Positions 1 to 7,527 of a DNA stretch of 64,000 nt are shown one piece after another (position 1 is the stretch's first letter; each line of letters starts with the position of its first letter). Under the pieces are notes generated by a model. The model searched no databases, had not been told where the DNA came from, and saw nothing but the letters and a program-made list of their open reading frames with translations. The DNA comes from Brevibacillus brevis. Lineage in GTDB: Bacteria; Bacillota; Bacilli; Brevibacillales; Brevibacillaceae. The position numbers were made by a program, and so were the translations under genes. The stretch lies in contig NZ_LR134338.1 in NCBI RefSeq assembly GCF_900637055.1, positions 4,429,001-4,493,000 of the forward strand, given 5' to 3'.

Positions 1-447
1 CGTTGTTTGATTACGGTCAGCCCAGTTAAAGCCAGGGATCACCTTCTGGGAAGAACCTGACTTTTGCATGGCTGAACGCTTATCATGCGGAGCAGGCAAA
101 TCAGGGTGACGCGGATTGACTCCCGTATCGATCACGGAAATGAGCATTCCTTCCCCTTTTACCCCCGCTTCCTCCCAAGCCTGAGTCGCCTCAATCATTT
201 CCAGCGAATCGACAGGCGCAGATTTTAATTGCTCACCTTGCAATAGCAATTCTTGTCGTTGCCATTCATCTGCCTTCGTTTTATATTCCTTGTCCGCCTT
301 GCCTGTATGTAATGGCTGGTGCATTTCCGCGAGATCCTGCAAAATCTGTGTACGAATGGTCGCCGTTCCTTCAAACGCTGTTGTACTGACAGTCGTTGCG
401 GGAAGCAAAGCCAATATCAATCCAATGCTGCATACCTTTTTCTTCAT
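1..447 (-). CDS. Secreted subtilisin-like serine protease (S8 family), 5' part only
   Basis: Translation of the minus strand from ATG at 447 gives 149 residues that run off the window edge. Residues 1-24 form a signal peptide (three lysines, then a hydrophobic stretch). After a short charged pro-region, residues 98-115 carry the S8 catalytic Asp block G-E-G-M-L-I-S-V-I-D-T-G with Asp107, followed by N-P-R-H-P-D-L, as in large extracellular lactocepin/Vpr-type proteases. The His and Ser of the triad would lie outside the window. The Shine-Dalgarno AAGGGGG is 5 bases upstream of the ATG. The gene is divergent from the marR gene at 637 and shares its upstream region. Family assignment is firm; substrate is unknown. 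Confidence 0.85.
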   Translation of the reverse strand, partial: MKKKVCSIGLILALLPATTVSTTAFEGTATIRTQILQDLAEMHQPLHTGKADKEYKTKADEWQRQELLLQGEQLKSAPVDSLEMIEATQAWEEAGVKGEGMLISVIDTGVNPRHPDLPAPHDKRSAMQKSGSSQKVIPGFNWADRNQTT

Positions 448-532
448 CGTTTGCCCCCTTGCTGGAAGTCATTCCATTATGTTTTCAGTTTTCACTAGGA
501 AGCGCTTGGGTATTCCCTTCATTTCGCGAAGG

Positions 533-562
533 TTGACAAACGAAGGATTTTCAGCCTATATT
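533..562 (+). promoter_or_regulatory. SigA-type promoter of the marR gene
   Basis: A perfect -35 TTGACA (533-538) is followed after 18 bases by TATATT (557-562), 75 bases before the marR start. The -10 overlaps the palindrome at 558-578. Confidence 0.6.
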
Positions 563-578
563 TAAGTGCATTAAATAT
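558..578. promoter_or_regulatory. Candidate MarR operator (8-bp inverted repeat)
   Basis: ATATTTAA and TTAAATAT are perfect inverted arms separated by GTGCA. The site covers the -10 of the marR promoter, the usual place for an autorepressing MarR dimer. The link to this regulator is inferred from position only. Confidence 0.55.
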
Positions 579-636
579 TACATATCAAATATTCCCGATA
601 ACGAAGAAATAGATCAAAGAAGGAGAAGATACGAGC

Positions 637-1077
637 ATGCCCTCCCCCTCAACAGATACGCTTGAGCGCCTGCAGGAGGCGTTTCGTACCATTATGCGCA
701 CAATGGGAACGCAATTAGCCGAACCTGTCTCTGGTTTAACTGGCCCGCAATTCTACATTCTTCATCAGTTGGAACAGAAGGAAAAATGCACCGTTGGAGA
801 ATTGGCTGAATCAATGGGGGTCAAACCTAGCGCAATCACAGCAATGGTCGACCGTTTGGATAAACACGGTTTCGTCGCCCGTGATCGTGATGAGGAAGAT
901 CGTCGAGTGGTTTACATCAGCTTGCGTGATTCTGGCAAACATATTTTGCAAGTAGCCAAGCAGAAACGGAGAGAACAACTAAATAAAATGTTTTCTCACC
1001 TCAGCGAGGATGAACTCCAGCAGTTCGTCAGCATCTTTGAAAAACTGGCAGTGGCGGCGGTCATTGAGACGAATTGA
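637..1077 (+). CDS. MarR family transcriptional regulator
   Basis: 146 residues, normal MarR length. A winged helix-turn-helix occupies about residues 33-97: the recognition helix lies near 63-78 (V-K-P-S-A-I-T-A-M-V) and the wing has D-R-D-E-E-D-R-R at 83-90, typical of the family. Helices at both ends should form the dimer interface. An AAGGAGAA ribosome-binding site precedes ATG 637. The divergent S8 protease gene is a plausible target in addition to autoregulation through the palindrome at 558-578. The ligand cannot be told from sequence. Confidence 0.92.
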   Translation: MPSPSTDTLERLQEAFRTIMRTMGTQLAEPVSGLTGPQFYILHQLEQKEKCTVGELAESMGVKPSAITAMVDRLDKHGFVARDRDEEDRRVVYISLRDSGKHILQVAKQKRREQLNKMFSHLSEDELQQFVSIFEKLAVAAVIETN

Positions 1078-1109
1078 ATAAACTCCTTGTACATTGCTGA
1101 TGTGGTGGG

Positions 1110-1311
1110 GAGAAAACAGGAGAAAACGCTCAGCTTCTAGGGCCACCCCCTGGGGGATTGACTGCACGACTCCATGCAAAAAGCGAAACCGCGTCCAAAG
1201 TAGTTCTTTCAGGATGTGTCTCAGAGGTGGACGCTTAAAGGCGTGTTTCGCTTTTTGCATTCCGTCTCGGTCGGCGTCCCTAAGATCTTCGCTTATTTCT
1301 CCTGTTTCCTC
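1110..1311. repeat. Long nested inverted-repeat element (~200 bp)
   Basis: Outer arms: GAGAAAACAGGAGAAA (1110-1125) is complementary to 1296-1311 with one mismatch, and pairing continues imperfectly inward. Inner arms: ATGCAAAAAGCGAAAC (1174-1189) pairs perfectly with 1245-1260. A third pair, GCGTCCA (1191-1197) with TGGACGC (1228-1234), closes the hairpin. A small palindrome CCCCCTGGGGG lies at 1146-1156. No convincing gene is present. The sequence can form a long RNA hairpin or be a MITE-like element; no clear target-site duplication is visible. Confidence 0.75.
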
Positions 1312-1374
1312 TACGAGCTTTTCGTGTTAAACGGGTTTTAAAAGCCTTAAAAGAATGAAGAATGTAGTCAGTTA

Positions 1375-1590
1375 CGCTAGAGAAGAATATTTCCAGACGT
1401 AGCGACTTGTGGAGTCCTACCTAGCGGAGAAGGGATTTGCGGGCAACAGAAACGCAACGTGCCCGGGCGACGAAGCGGCTACCACTTTTGCGTTTCCCCG
1501 CAAATCCCTTCGGAGCGGACAGTCTCAGCCTCCAGAGGGACGGAGCCTGGAGCCTAGACTGGAAATATTCTTCTCTCCACTACAGCGGCA
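1375..1590. repeat. Structured dispersed repeat, copy A
   Basis: Terminal arms of 18 bp (1379-1396 with 1559-1576) pair perfectly. Inside, 1429-1443 pairs with 1497-1511 (15 bp) and GAAACGCAA (1449-1457) with TTGCGTTTC (1488-1496). Blocks such as TGTGGAG, TAGCGGAG, CGGAGCGGACAGTC and TAGACTGGAAAT recur in the same order at about 39040-39252 (copy B). No plausible gene runs through it; short open frames here look like by-products of the GC-rich stems. Confidence 0.75.
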
Positions 1591-1626
1591 TATACAGTAA
1601 ACACTTAAACAAACATTCCTATACTG

Positions 1627-1666
1627 AAAAAAGGCGTGCATTCCGGATCACCGGTGCACGCCTTTT
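1627..1666 (-). terminator. Rho-independent terminator of sdhCAB
   Basis: Just after the sdhB stop, AAAGGCGTGCA pairs with TGCACGCCTTT around a 14-base loop and is followed on the minus strand by a run of T. A shorter T run on the other side could let it work in both directions. Confidence 0.85.
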
Positions 1667-1679
1667 CTATTGCAAACAA

Positions 1680-2429
1680 TTAGGAGAAGAAGAACTTCTT
1701 CACTGCATGTTTGGTTGTTTCTTTGTTCATGTGAGCGATCGAGGTTGTGAGCGGAATGCCTTTTGGACATGCTTGTACGCAGTTTTGCGAGTTACCGCAA
1801 TCACCGATACCGCCATCTTCCATCAGGGCTTCCAGACGCTCATGCTTGTTCATCATACCCGTTGGATGCTGGTTGAACAGACGAACCTGTGAAATTGCGA
1901 ACGGACCGATGAATTCAGACTTCGCATTCACGTTCGGGCAAGCTTCCAAGCAAACACCGCACGTCATGCACTTCGAAAGCTCGTACGCCCATTGACGCTC
2001 AACTTCCGGCATGCGAGGACCTGGTCCCAGATCATGCGTACCATCGATTGGAACCCACGCTTTTACGCGTTTCAGCGCATCGAACATGCGGCTGCGGTCA
2101 ATCGACAAGTCACGTTGTACAGGGAAGGTGCTCATTGGCTCAAGACGAATCGGCTGTTCCAGTTTATCAACCAGTGCCGAGCAAGCTTGGCGCGGTCTTC
2201 CGTTAATAACCATCGAGCACGCACCGCATACTTCTTCCAAGCAGTTCGATTCCCAGTTTACTGGAGACGTTTTTTGACCTTGTGCGTTGAGTGGATTACG
2301 TTGAATCTCCATCAAAGCACTGATCACGTTCATACCAGGACGGTAAGGGATTTTGAACTCTTCCTTGTACGGAGTGCTGTCAGGGCTATCTTGACGAGTG
2401 ATAATCAAATGAATCAATTTTTCTGCCAT
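1680..2429 (-). CDS. sdhB: Succinate dehydrogenase iron-sulfur subunit SdhB
   Basis: 249 residues, matching Gram-positive SdhB. It passes electrons from the flavoprotein to the membrane cytochrome b. The N-terminal plant-type ferredoxin domain has Cys63, Cys68, Cys71 and Cys83 for the [2Fe-2S] cluster. The C-terminal half has C-M-T-C-G-V-C-L-E-A-C-P and C-G-N-S-Q-N-C-V-Q-A-C-P-K-G for the [4Fe-4S] and [3Fe-4S] clusters. Last gene of sdhCAB, 18 bp after sdhA, with a strong GAGGAGG site before ATG 2429, and directly followed by a terminator. Confidence 0.98.
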   Translation of the reverse strand: MAEKLIHLIITRQDSPDSTPYKEEFKIPYRPGMNVISALMEIQRNPLNAQGQKTSPVNWESNCLEEVCGACSMVINGRPRQACSALVDKLEQPIRLEPMSTFPVQRDLSIDRSRMFDALKRVKAWVPIDGTHDLGPGPRMPEVERQWAYELSKCMTCGVCLEACPNVNAKSEFIGPFAISQVRLFNQHPTGMMNKHERLEALMEDGGIGDCGNSQNCVQACPKGIPLTTSIAHMNKETTKHAVKKFFFS

Positions 2430-2447
2430 GATCAGTTTCCTCCTCTC

Positions 2448-4202
2448 TTATTTCTTGTCAGACGTATAGTCACGTTTACGTGGTGCGATCAGGGATACGT
2501 CGATGTCTTCGTAGTAGATTTCAGGCGCAGTCGTTTCTGCATTGTACTTCGCCATTGTCGTCTTCATGAAGTTTTCGTCATCACGCTCAGGGAAATCAGG
2601 CTTGTAGTGAGCACCGCGGCTCTCATCGCGCTTGAGCGCACCAATCGTGATCGCGCGGGACAGTACGAGCATGTTCCACAGATGACGGGTAAACGCCGCA
2701 CCAGAGTTGCTCCATTTATTCGTATCGTTGATGTTGATTTTCTTGTAGCGTTCCATCAGTTCAACGATCTTATCATCCGTTTTTTGCAGACGGTCGTTGT
2801 AACGTACTACCGTTACGTTGTCAGTCATCCACTCACCCAGTTCCTTGTGGATCAGGTAAGCATTTTCTGTTCCGTCCATTTTCAGGATGCTGTCGTATTT
2901 CGCTTGCTCTTGGCTAGTAAAGCCATCGAAGAGCGTGGAAGACAGATCATCAGAGGATTTGTTCAAGCCTTTGATGTACTCGATCGCTTTTGGACCTGCT
3001 ACCATACCGCCATAGATCGCGGACAGGAGGGAGTTCGCACCCAAACGGTTTGCACCGTGCTGAGAGTAATCGCACTCACCTGCTGCAAACAGACCAGGGA
3101 TATTGGTCATTTGGTTGTAGTCTACCCACATACCGCCCATGGAGTAGTGAACCGCAGGGAAAATCTTCATTGGAACTTTACGTGGGTCATCCCCAACGAA
3201 TTTTTCGTAAATCTCGATAATACCGCCCAATTTTACATCCAGTTCTTTTGGATCTTTGTGGGACAAGTCGAGGTATACCATGTTTTCGCCGTTGATACCA
3301 AGTTTCATATCTACGCAAACGGAGAAGATTTCGCGAGTCGCGATGTCACGCGGCACCAAGTTTCCGTATGCAGGGTATTTATCTTCCAGGAAGTACCAAG
3401 GCTTACCGTCTCTGTACGTCCATACACGGCCACCCTCACCACGAGCAGACTCGGACATCAGACGCAGCTTGTCGTCGCCAGGGATTGCAGTTGGGTGAAT
3501 TTGGATCATCTCACCATTGGAGTAGATAACCCCTTGCTGATACGCCGCAGACGCTGCTGTACCTGTATTGATAATCGAGTTCGTCGATTTACCGAAGATG
3601 ATACCAGGTCCGCCTGTTGCCAAAATAACGGCATCCGCACGGAAGGATTGAATTTCACCGGAACGCATGTTTTGTGCAGTAATCCCGCGACAGGTTCCTG
3701 TATCGTCCAAAACGGCTCCGAGGAAATCCCAATATTCGTACTTGGTTACCAGACCTTCAGCTTCATAACGGCGTACTTGTTCGTCCAATGCGTACAAGAG
3801 CTGTTGTCCAGTTGTCGCACCCGCAAAAGCGGTACGGTGATGTTTGGTTCCCCCGAAACGTCGGAAGTCCAACAGACCTTCTGGCGTACGGTTAAACATT
3901 ACGCCCATACGGTCCAGCATATAGATGATGCCAGGTGCTGCATCGCACATTGCTTTAACTGGCGGTTGGTTTGCCAAAAAGTCTCCGCCATATACTGTAT
4001 CGTCGAAGTGCTCCCATGTGGAGTCGCCTTCCCCTTTGGTATTTACCGCACCGTTAATACCGCCCTGCGCACAGACAGAGTGGGAACGTTTTACCGGAAC
4101 CAGGGAGAACAGCTGAACAGGAACGCCTTTTTCTGCTGCTTTGATGGTAGCCATCAAGCCGGCCAAACCTCCACCGACAATGATCAGTTTACCTTTTGCC
4201 AT
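2448..4202 (-). CDS. sdhA: Succinate dehydrogenase flavoprotein subunit SdhA
   Basis: 584 residues. It oxidises succinate to fumarate with covalently bound FAD. The dinucleotide fold G-G-G-L-A-G-L lies at residues 10-16, and His41 in R-S-H-S-V-C-A-Q-G-G is the expected FAD-linked histidine. The start is placed at ATG 4202 (M-A-K-G-K-L), eight bases after a GGGGGA site; an in-frame ATG 45 bases upstream lacks a ribosome site and would overlap sdhC. Middle gene of sdhCAB. Confidence 0.98.
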   Translation of the reverse strand: MAKGKLIIVGGGLAGLMATIKAAEKGVPVQLFSLVPVKRSHSVCAQGGINGAVNTKGEGDSTWEHFDDTVYGGDFLANQPPVKAMCDAAPGIIYMLDRMGVMFNRTPEGLLDFRRFGGTKHHRTAFAGATTGQQLLYALDEQVRRYEAEGLVTKYEYWDFLGAVLDDTGTCRGITAQNMRSGEIQSFRADAVILATGGPGIIFGKSTNSIINTGTAASAAYQQGVIYSNGEMIQIHPTAIPGDDKLRLMSESARGEGGRVWTYRDGKPWYFLEDKYPAYGNLVPRDIATREIFSVCVDMKLGINGENMVYLDLSHKDPKELDVKLGGIIEIYEKFVGDDPRKVPMKIFPAVHYSMGGMWVDYNQMTNIPGLFAAGECDYSQHGANRLGANSLLSAIYGGMVAGPKAIEYIKGLNKSSDDLSSTLFDGFTSQEQAKYDSILKMDGTENAYLIHKELGEWMTDNVTVVRYNDRLQKTDDKIVELMERYKKININDTNKWSNSGAAFTRHLWNMLVLSRAITIGALKRDESRGAHYKPDFPERDDENFMKTTMAKYNAETTAPEIYYEDIDVSLIAPRKRDYTSDKK

Positions 4203-4221
4203 GAGTTTTGTCCCCCTATCC

Positions 4222-4833
4222 CTACAAAATGAAAGCCGACATCGCACGCAAGCCGATGAAGGTTACAACTACGAATACGCCCAAAGTCAGGAATGTTGCA
4301 ATGCGTTGGGAACGCGGCCCAACTGTAATTCCCCAGTGAACCAGGAACGACCACAGTCCGTTGGAGAAGTGGAAAGTCGTGCTAATAATCCCGATTGTGT
4401 AGAATACGATCATTGCAGGACTGCTCAAAATGTTTGCCATCATGTCATAATCCACGTGTGCACCCAGTGCTTTTTGGATACGAGTTTCCCAAACGTGCCA
4501 AACAATAAAAATGAGGGTAATGACTCCTGTAACGCGTTGCCACAAGAACATTTGGTTTCGGAAGTAACCGAAGTTCCCTACGTTATGCTTCGCTTGGAAC
4601 GCAATGTAGAGACCGTAAACAGCGTGAAACAGGATCGGGAGGTAGATCAAGGCAAATTCAAGTACTAACAGAAATGGAAGGCTTTCAATGAAGCCTACTG
4701 CCTGGTTGAAAGCTTCAGGCCCACGAGTCGCTTGATAGTTGGCGGTCAAGTGGAACACGAGGAAGAGCCCGATCGGAAACAAACCAAGAAGTGAGTGTAG
4801 CTTGTGACTGAGAAAGCTATGGCCTTTCGCCAT
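4222..4833 (-). CDS. sdhC: Succinate dehydrogenase cytochrome b558 subunit SdhC
   Basis: 203 residues with five predicted membrane helices, the dihaem menaquinone-reducing anchor of the Bacillus-type complex. The four axial haem ligands known in B. subtilis SdhC are found at the same positions: His28, His70, His113 and His155. It is the first gene of sdhCAB, with AAGGGGGA before ATG 4833. The 430-bp upstream gap toward yslB should hold the operon promoter. Confidence 0.97.
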   Translation of the reverse strand: MAKGHSFLSHKLHSLLGLFPIGLFLVFHLTANYQATRGPEAFNQAVGFIESLPFLLVLEFALIYLPILFHAVYGLYIAFQAKHNVGNFGYFRNQMFLWQRVTGVITLIFIVWHVWETRIQKALGAHVDYDMMANILSSPAMIVFYTIGIISTTFHFSNGLWSFLVHWGITVGPRSQRIATFLTLGVFVVVTFIGLRAMSAFIL

Positions 4834-4904
4834 ACAATGGTCCCCCTTTCAATGTATGTAACTCTCAATTCTGTGAAAAACGTCAAGCATCACCGCAAGC
4901 GGTC

Positions 4905-4927
4905 CAAAACGGTTTTCGGCCGTTTTG
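4905..4927. repeat. Hairpin in the sdhC upstream region
   Basis: CAAAACGG and CCGTTTTG are perfect arms around a 7-base loop, about 70 bases before sdhC. It has no T run, so it may be a leader hairpin rather than a terminator. A poor promoter-like pair further upstream (TGAACA, 18 bases, TAAAAT near 4994-5023 on the minus strand) would place it inside the transcript. Confidence 0.4.
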
Positions 4928-5144
4928 ATAGACCTTTCCCCAATATCCTAACCCATTGCCTTACCCATTAGACATAGCAAAACCGCCACGATCATTTTAT
5001 GAAAAGCATCTTGACGCTGTTCACAAAAAGACTGCGTTCACTAGATCAACTGAATTTGTCGGAATGTGTCAAAATACGAGAAAAAGTTGGGCAAAACTTT
5101 GACCAAATCCAATTGTACTCTTGTCGACACAGAGCGTCAAGACA

Positions 5145-5167
5145 ATCAATGTACTAAATACATTGAT
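5145..5167. promoter_or_regulatory. Candidate operator between sdhC and yslB (9-bp inverted repeat)
   Basis: ATCAATGTA and TACATTGAT are perfect inverted arms with the 5-base spacer CTAAA. The site sits in the 429-bp gap between divergent sdhC and yslB, the only strong dyad in that gap besides the hairpin at 4905. It does not match the FadR, Rex or CcpC consensus, so the binding protein is unknown. Confidence 0.45.
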
Positions 5168-5262
5168 AGAATAACTTTGTTTAGTCCAGCTATTTTTTCT
5201 ATTACGATGTCATGAATGCGGGCCCCTCCTCATAATCTAGTACAGACAGGAGGGAAGCACAT

Positions 5263-5715
5263 ATGAAAGAGAAGGATCAGCTTGCAGCACTGTTGCCGCC
5301 GGAAATCATTCCCTATGCGGAAAGAATGAATATGCCCTATCTTGGCTATCATCTTCTACGCGAAACGCTGACCAGTACCCTGCTAGGCGATAGTGAAAAC
5401 CATATTCTCTATTGGATAGGAAAAAATATGGGCCGCCAAATCCCCATTCAATCTGCAACAGGCCCGATTATGCCTTTTATTCGGCTTGGATTAGGCCAGC
5501 TAGACGTCGTGGAGGAAACCGGGCAAACTATCGTTTATTCACTCATCCATTCTATTTTTAGCTATCAGTCTATAGAAAGACTAGGATGCAGTCTTTCTTT
5601 TGAGGCCGGGATCATCGCAGGTATGATTGAGCAGTGGAAAGAAAGAGAAGCGTTCAGCAAAATCGAAATGGAAAGCCCCTCAAACATACGTATAACTGTA
5701 CAAGTGGCGTCATGA
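5263..5715 (+). CDS. yslB: YslB-like protein (DUF2507)
   Basis: 150 residues, the normal length of the DUF2507/YslB family found in Bacilli next to sdhCAB. Role unknown; the family has weak similarity to V4R-type ligand-binding domains. The N-terminal region (P-P-E-I-I-P-Y-A-E-R) and Y-W-I-G-K-N-M-G-R are family-like. An AGGAGGG site lies before ATG 5263. In B. subtilis yslB lies between lysC and sdhC; here it keeps that place but points away from both neighbours. Confidence 0.85.
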   Translation: MKEKDQLAALLPPEIIPYAERMNMPYLGYHLLRETLTSTLLGDSENHILYWIGKNMGRQIPIQSATGPIMPFIRLGLGQLDVVEETGQTIVYSLIHSIFSYQSIERLGCSLSFEAGIIAGMIEQWKEREAFSKIEMESPSNIRITVQVAS

Positions 5716-5716
5716 A

Positions 5717-5757
5717 GAAAATGCCCCCTCTACCTATAACAAAGGGAGAGGGAGCAT
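5717..5757 (-). terminator. Terminator of lysC (also faces yslB)
   Basis: The stem pairs ATGCCCCCTCTACC (5721-5734) with 5744-5757 with two mismatches, between the converging yslB and lysC stops. On the minus strand it is followed by ATTTTCTT; the plus side has no good T run. Confidence 0.6.
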
Positions 5758-5764
5758 CCATATT

Positions 5765-6271
5765 TTATACTCCGTGCACGATCGCGGTTTCCTTGACATC
5801 CAGACCATATGCCGAATGAAGGCTGCGAACAGCCAGCTCTGTCAAGGCTGCTGGAATGACGCAAGAAACCTTGATATCAGACGTAGATACCATTTTAATA
5901 GAAATTTCTTTTTCTGCCAGGACGCGGAACATTTCGGCAGCTACCCCTGGATTGTTGATCATGCCTGAGCCAACAATTGATACCTTGGTCAAGCCTTCCT
6001 CGAAATCGATTTTTTCAAAGCCGAGCTCGTTTTTGTTTCTGTCCAACGTATCCAGTGCTTTTTTCAGGTCATCCGCTGCAACGGTAAAAGAAATGTTCGT
6101 AACAGACGCATCATAGGAGCTTTGGATAATGATATCCACGTTCACCTGATTGTCCGCCAGCGTATTGAACAGACGGGAGAGCGTCCCGACCTTTGCAGGC
6201 ATGCCGACAACCGTGATTTTGGCAACATCTTCATCGTGTGCAACTCCACTTACTACTCTTCCTGTTTCCAT
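5765..6271 (-). CDS. Internal start for the aspartate kinase beta subunit
   Basis: Inside lysC, in frame, GAGGAGG lies 8 bases before ATG 6271. The product would be 168 residues (M-E-T-G-R-V-V-S-G-V) consisting of the ACT-domain region. B. subtilis LysC is known to be an alpha2beta2 enzyme whose beta subunit is made from an internal start at the equivalent place. The ribosome site is stronger than that of the full-length gene, so separate translation is likely. Confidence 0.7.
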   Translation of the reverse strand: METGRVVSGVAHDEDVAKITVVGMPAKVGTLSRLFNTLADNQVNVDIIIQSSYDASVTNISFTVAADDLKKALDTLDRNKNELGFEKIDFEEGLTKVSIVGSGMINNPGVAAEMFRVLAEKEISIKMVSTSDIKVSCVIPAALTELAVRSLHSAYGLDVKETAIVHGV

Positions 6272-7006
6272 GTTGGCAACCTCCTCAACGTACGTACCAT
6301 CTTCGGCAGTAAAGCTCGAGCGGACGACCAGCCTTACCTTGTATTTTTTCGCAGCCTCTACTGACCTTGGATGAAGAACCCCTGCACCGAGGTTCGCCAG
6401 CTCCAGCATCTCATCGTACGAGATCGTATCCAGCTTGCTCGCAGCTGGAACGACTCGCGGATCAGCTGTATACACCCCGGACACGTCCGTAAAGATTTCG
6501 CATTTCTCAGCGTTCAAGCTCGCTGCGAGTGTAACCGCAGATGTATCCGATCCACCGCGGCCGAGCGTCGTTATTTCACCTTCGTCACTGATCCCTTGGA
6601 ATCCTGCCACGATCACCACACGACCACGGCCGAGCTCCGATTGAATCCGCTCTGGATCAATTTGCTTGATCCGTGCTCTTCCGTGAATCGCCTCCGTGGT
6701 AATCCCAGCTTGCCAGCCCGTTAGAGAAATAGCGTCGTAGCCTTTGCTATGCAAGGCCATCGACAAAAGCGCGATCGATACCTGCTCCCCCGTGGTCAGC
6801 AGCATATCCATTTCACGCTCGGATGGGTATGCGCTAATCTGCTTGGCCATGTCTACCAACACGTCAGTAGATTTCCCCATTGCAGAAACAACGACTACCA
6901 CATCATGCCCTTCCTCTTTGTAGCTGATTATTCGATCCGCAACTCGTAAAATTCGCTCAATGGTACCTACAGAGGTGCCTCCATATTTCTGCACGATCAA
7001 CCCCAT
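5765..7006 (-). CDS. lysC: Aspartate kinase, lysine-sensitive type (LysC)
   Basis: 413 residues. It phosphorylates L-aspartate, the first step to lysine, threonine, methionine and diaminopimelate. K-Y-G-G-T-S-V-G at residues 7-14 is the kinase signature; the C-terminal third holds two ACT domains for feedback control. The start is ATG 7006 after GGGAGA; the in-frame ATG 30 bases upstream has no good site. Expression is controlled by the L-box riboswitch at 7240-7423 and its terminator. An internal translation start (6271) should also yield a separate beta subunit. Confidence 0.96.
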   Translation of the reverse strand: MGLIVQKYGGTSVGTIERILRVADRIISYKEEGHDVVVVVSAMGKSTDVLVDMAKQISAYPSEREMDMLLTTGEQVSIALLSMALHSKGYDAISLTGWQAGITTEAIHGRARIKQIDPERIQSELGRGRVVIVAGFQGISDEGEITTLGRGGSDTSAVTLAASLNAEKCEIFTDVSGVYTADPRVVPAASKLDTISYDEMLELANLGAGVLHPRSVEAAKKYKVRLVVRSSFTAEDGTYVEEVANMETGRVVSGVAHDEDVAKITVVGMPAKVGTLSRLFNTLADNQVNVDIIIQSSYDASVTNISFTVAADDLKKALDTLDRNKNELGFEKIDFEEGLTKVSIVGSGMINNPGVAAEMFRVLAEKEISIKMVSTSDIKVSCVIPAALTELAVRSLHSAYGLDVKETAIVHGV

Positions 7007-7111
7007 GCGGCTTCTCTCCCTTTTTCTCATATCCAATGTTGGTATTTATCTCGTATCGTATGGTTTTTCACTATTCTCTCTATAAGGAAAAGTCTTGCAT
7101 TTTTATTTTAC

Positions 7112-7149
7112 AAAAAAGGCACCGACAAGGAATAAGACCTGCCGCTGCC
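7112..7149 (-). terminator. Riboswitch-controlled terminator of lysC leader
   Basis: On the minus strand GGCAGCGGCAGG pairs imperfectly with CCTTGTCGGTGCC and is followed by six T. It lies between the lysine aptamer and the lysC start, the expected expression platform for lysine-induced termination. Confidence 0.8.
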
Positions 7150-7239
7150 TACTGTTTCGACATACCGGTTCCTCCCTCCCAATACACGCGGACAACGAAG
7201 ATTGACAGTCATCACCATCAAAACTCACATTGACACACC

Positions 7240-7423
7240 GTGAGATAGCTCTCCATCTGACAATTGGTCATTGTGCAGATGACAGTCCTGCATTTGTTCA
7301 ACGCAGACCCAGCATGGAGAAAAGCGGGTTTCCCTCCACACTTCGGCGAATTCCCCTTTCCCGTTCCCTTCACAGATACCCGATCTCAGGGTGGTACTCT
7401 TGGTTTTCGCGCCTCTACCTCAC
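7240..7423 (-). ncRNA. Lysine riboswitch (L-box)
   Basis: The minus strand shows the conserved L-box order: GAGGTAGAGGCGCG, AAGAGTACC, GGGGAATTCGCCGAAG, TGCTGGG, ACTGTCATCTG and GGAGAGCTATCTCA. The P1 helix pairs GTGAGGTAG (7423-7415) with CTATCTCAC (7248-7240), with one G-U pair. It lies 234 bases before lysC with a terminator between. When lysine binds, the terminator should form and lysC expression drop. Confidence 0.95.
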
Positions 7424-7463
7424 TCCATAATGGAAGTGAGGCTAACTATTCTGTTTGAATCGG

Positions 7464-7492
7464 ATTATAACATGAGTCTAAAAATGGATCAA
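7464..7492 (-). promoter_or_regulatory. SigA-type promoter of the lysC leader
   Basis: Minus-strand TTGATC (7492-7487), 17 bases, TATAAT (7469-7464), about 40 bases upstream of the riboswitch P1 stem. Position and spacing fit well. Confidence 0.75.
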
Positions 7493-7527
7493 TTCCTTTT
7501 TAGAGGTCGTTCAAAAAGTTGCATTTG

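Noticed and set aside
1437..1892. 151-codon frame starting inside repeat copy A
   Set aside because: Runs over the hairpins and the sdhB terminator and into sdhB antisense; no ribosome site.
1992..4232. 746-codon open frame on the plus strand across sdhA and sdhB
   Set aside because: Exactly antisense to highly conserved sdhA/sdhB, with a protein rich in Arg, His, Phe and Val and no family features; an effect of codon bias.
5011..5030. Possible Rex site (TTCACAA half) before sdhC
   Set aside because: Only one half-site is present; the second half is missing.
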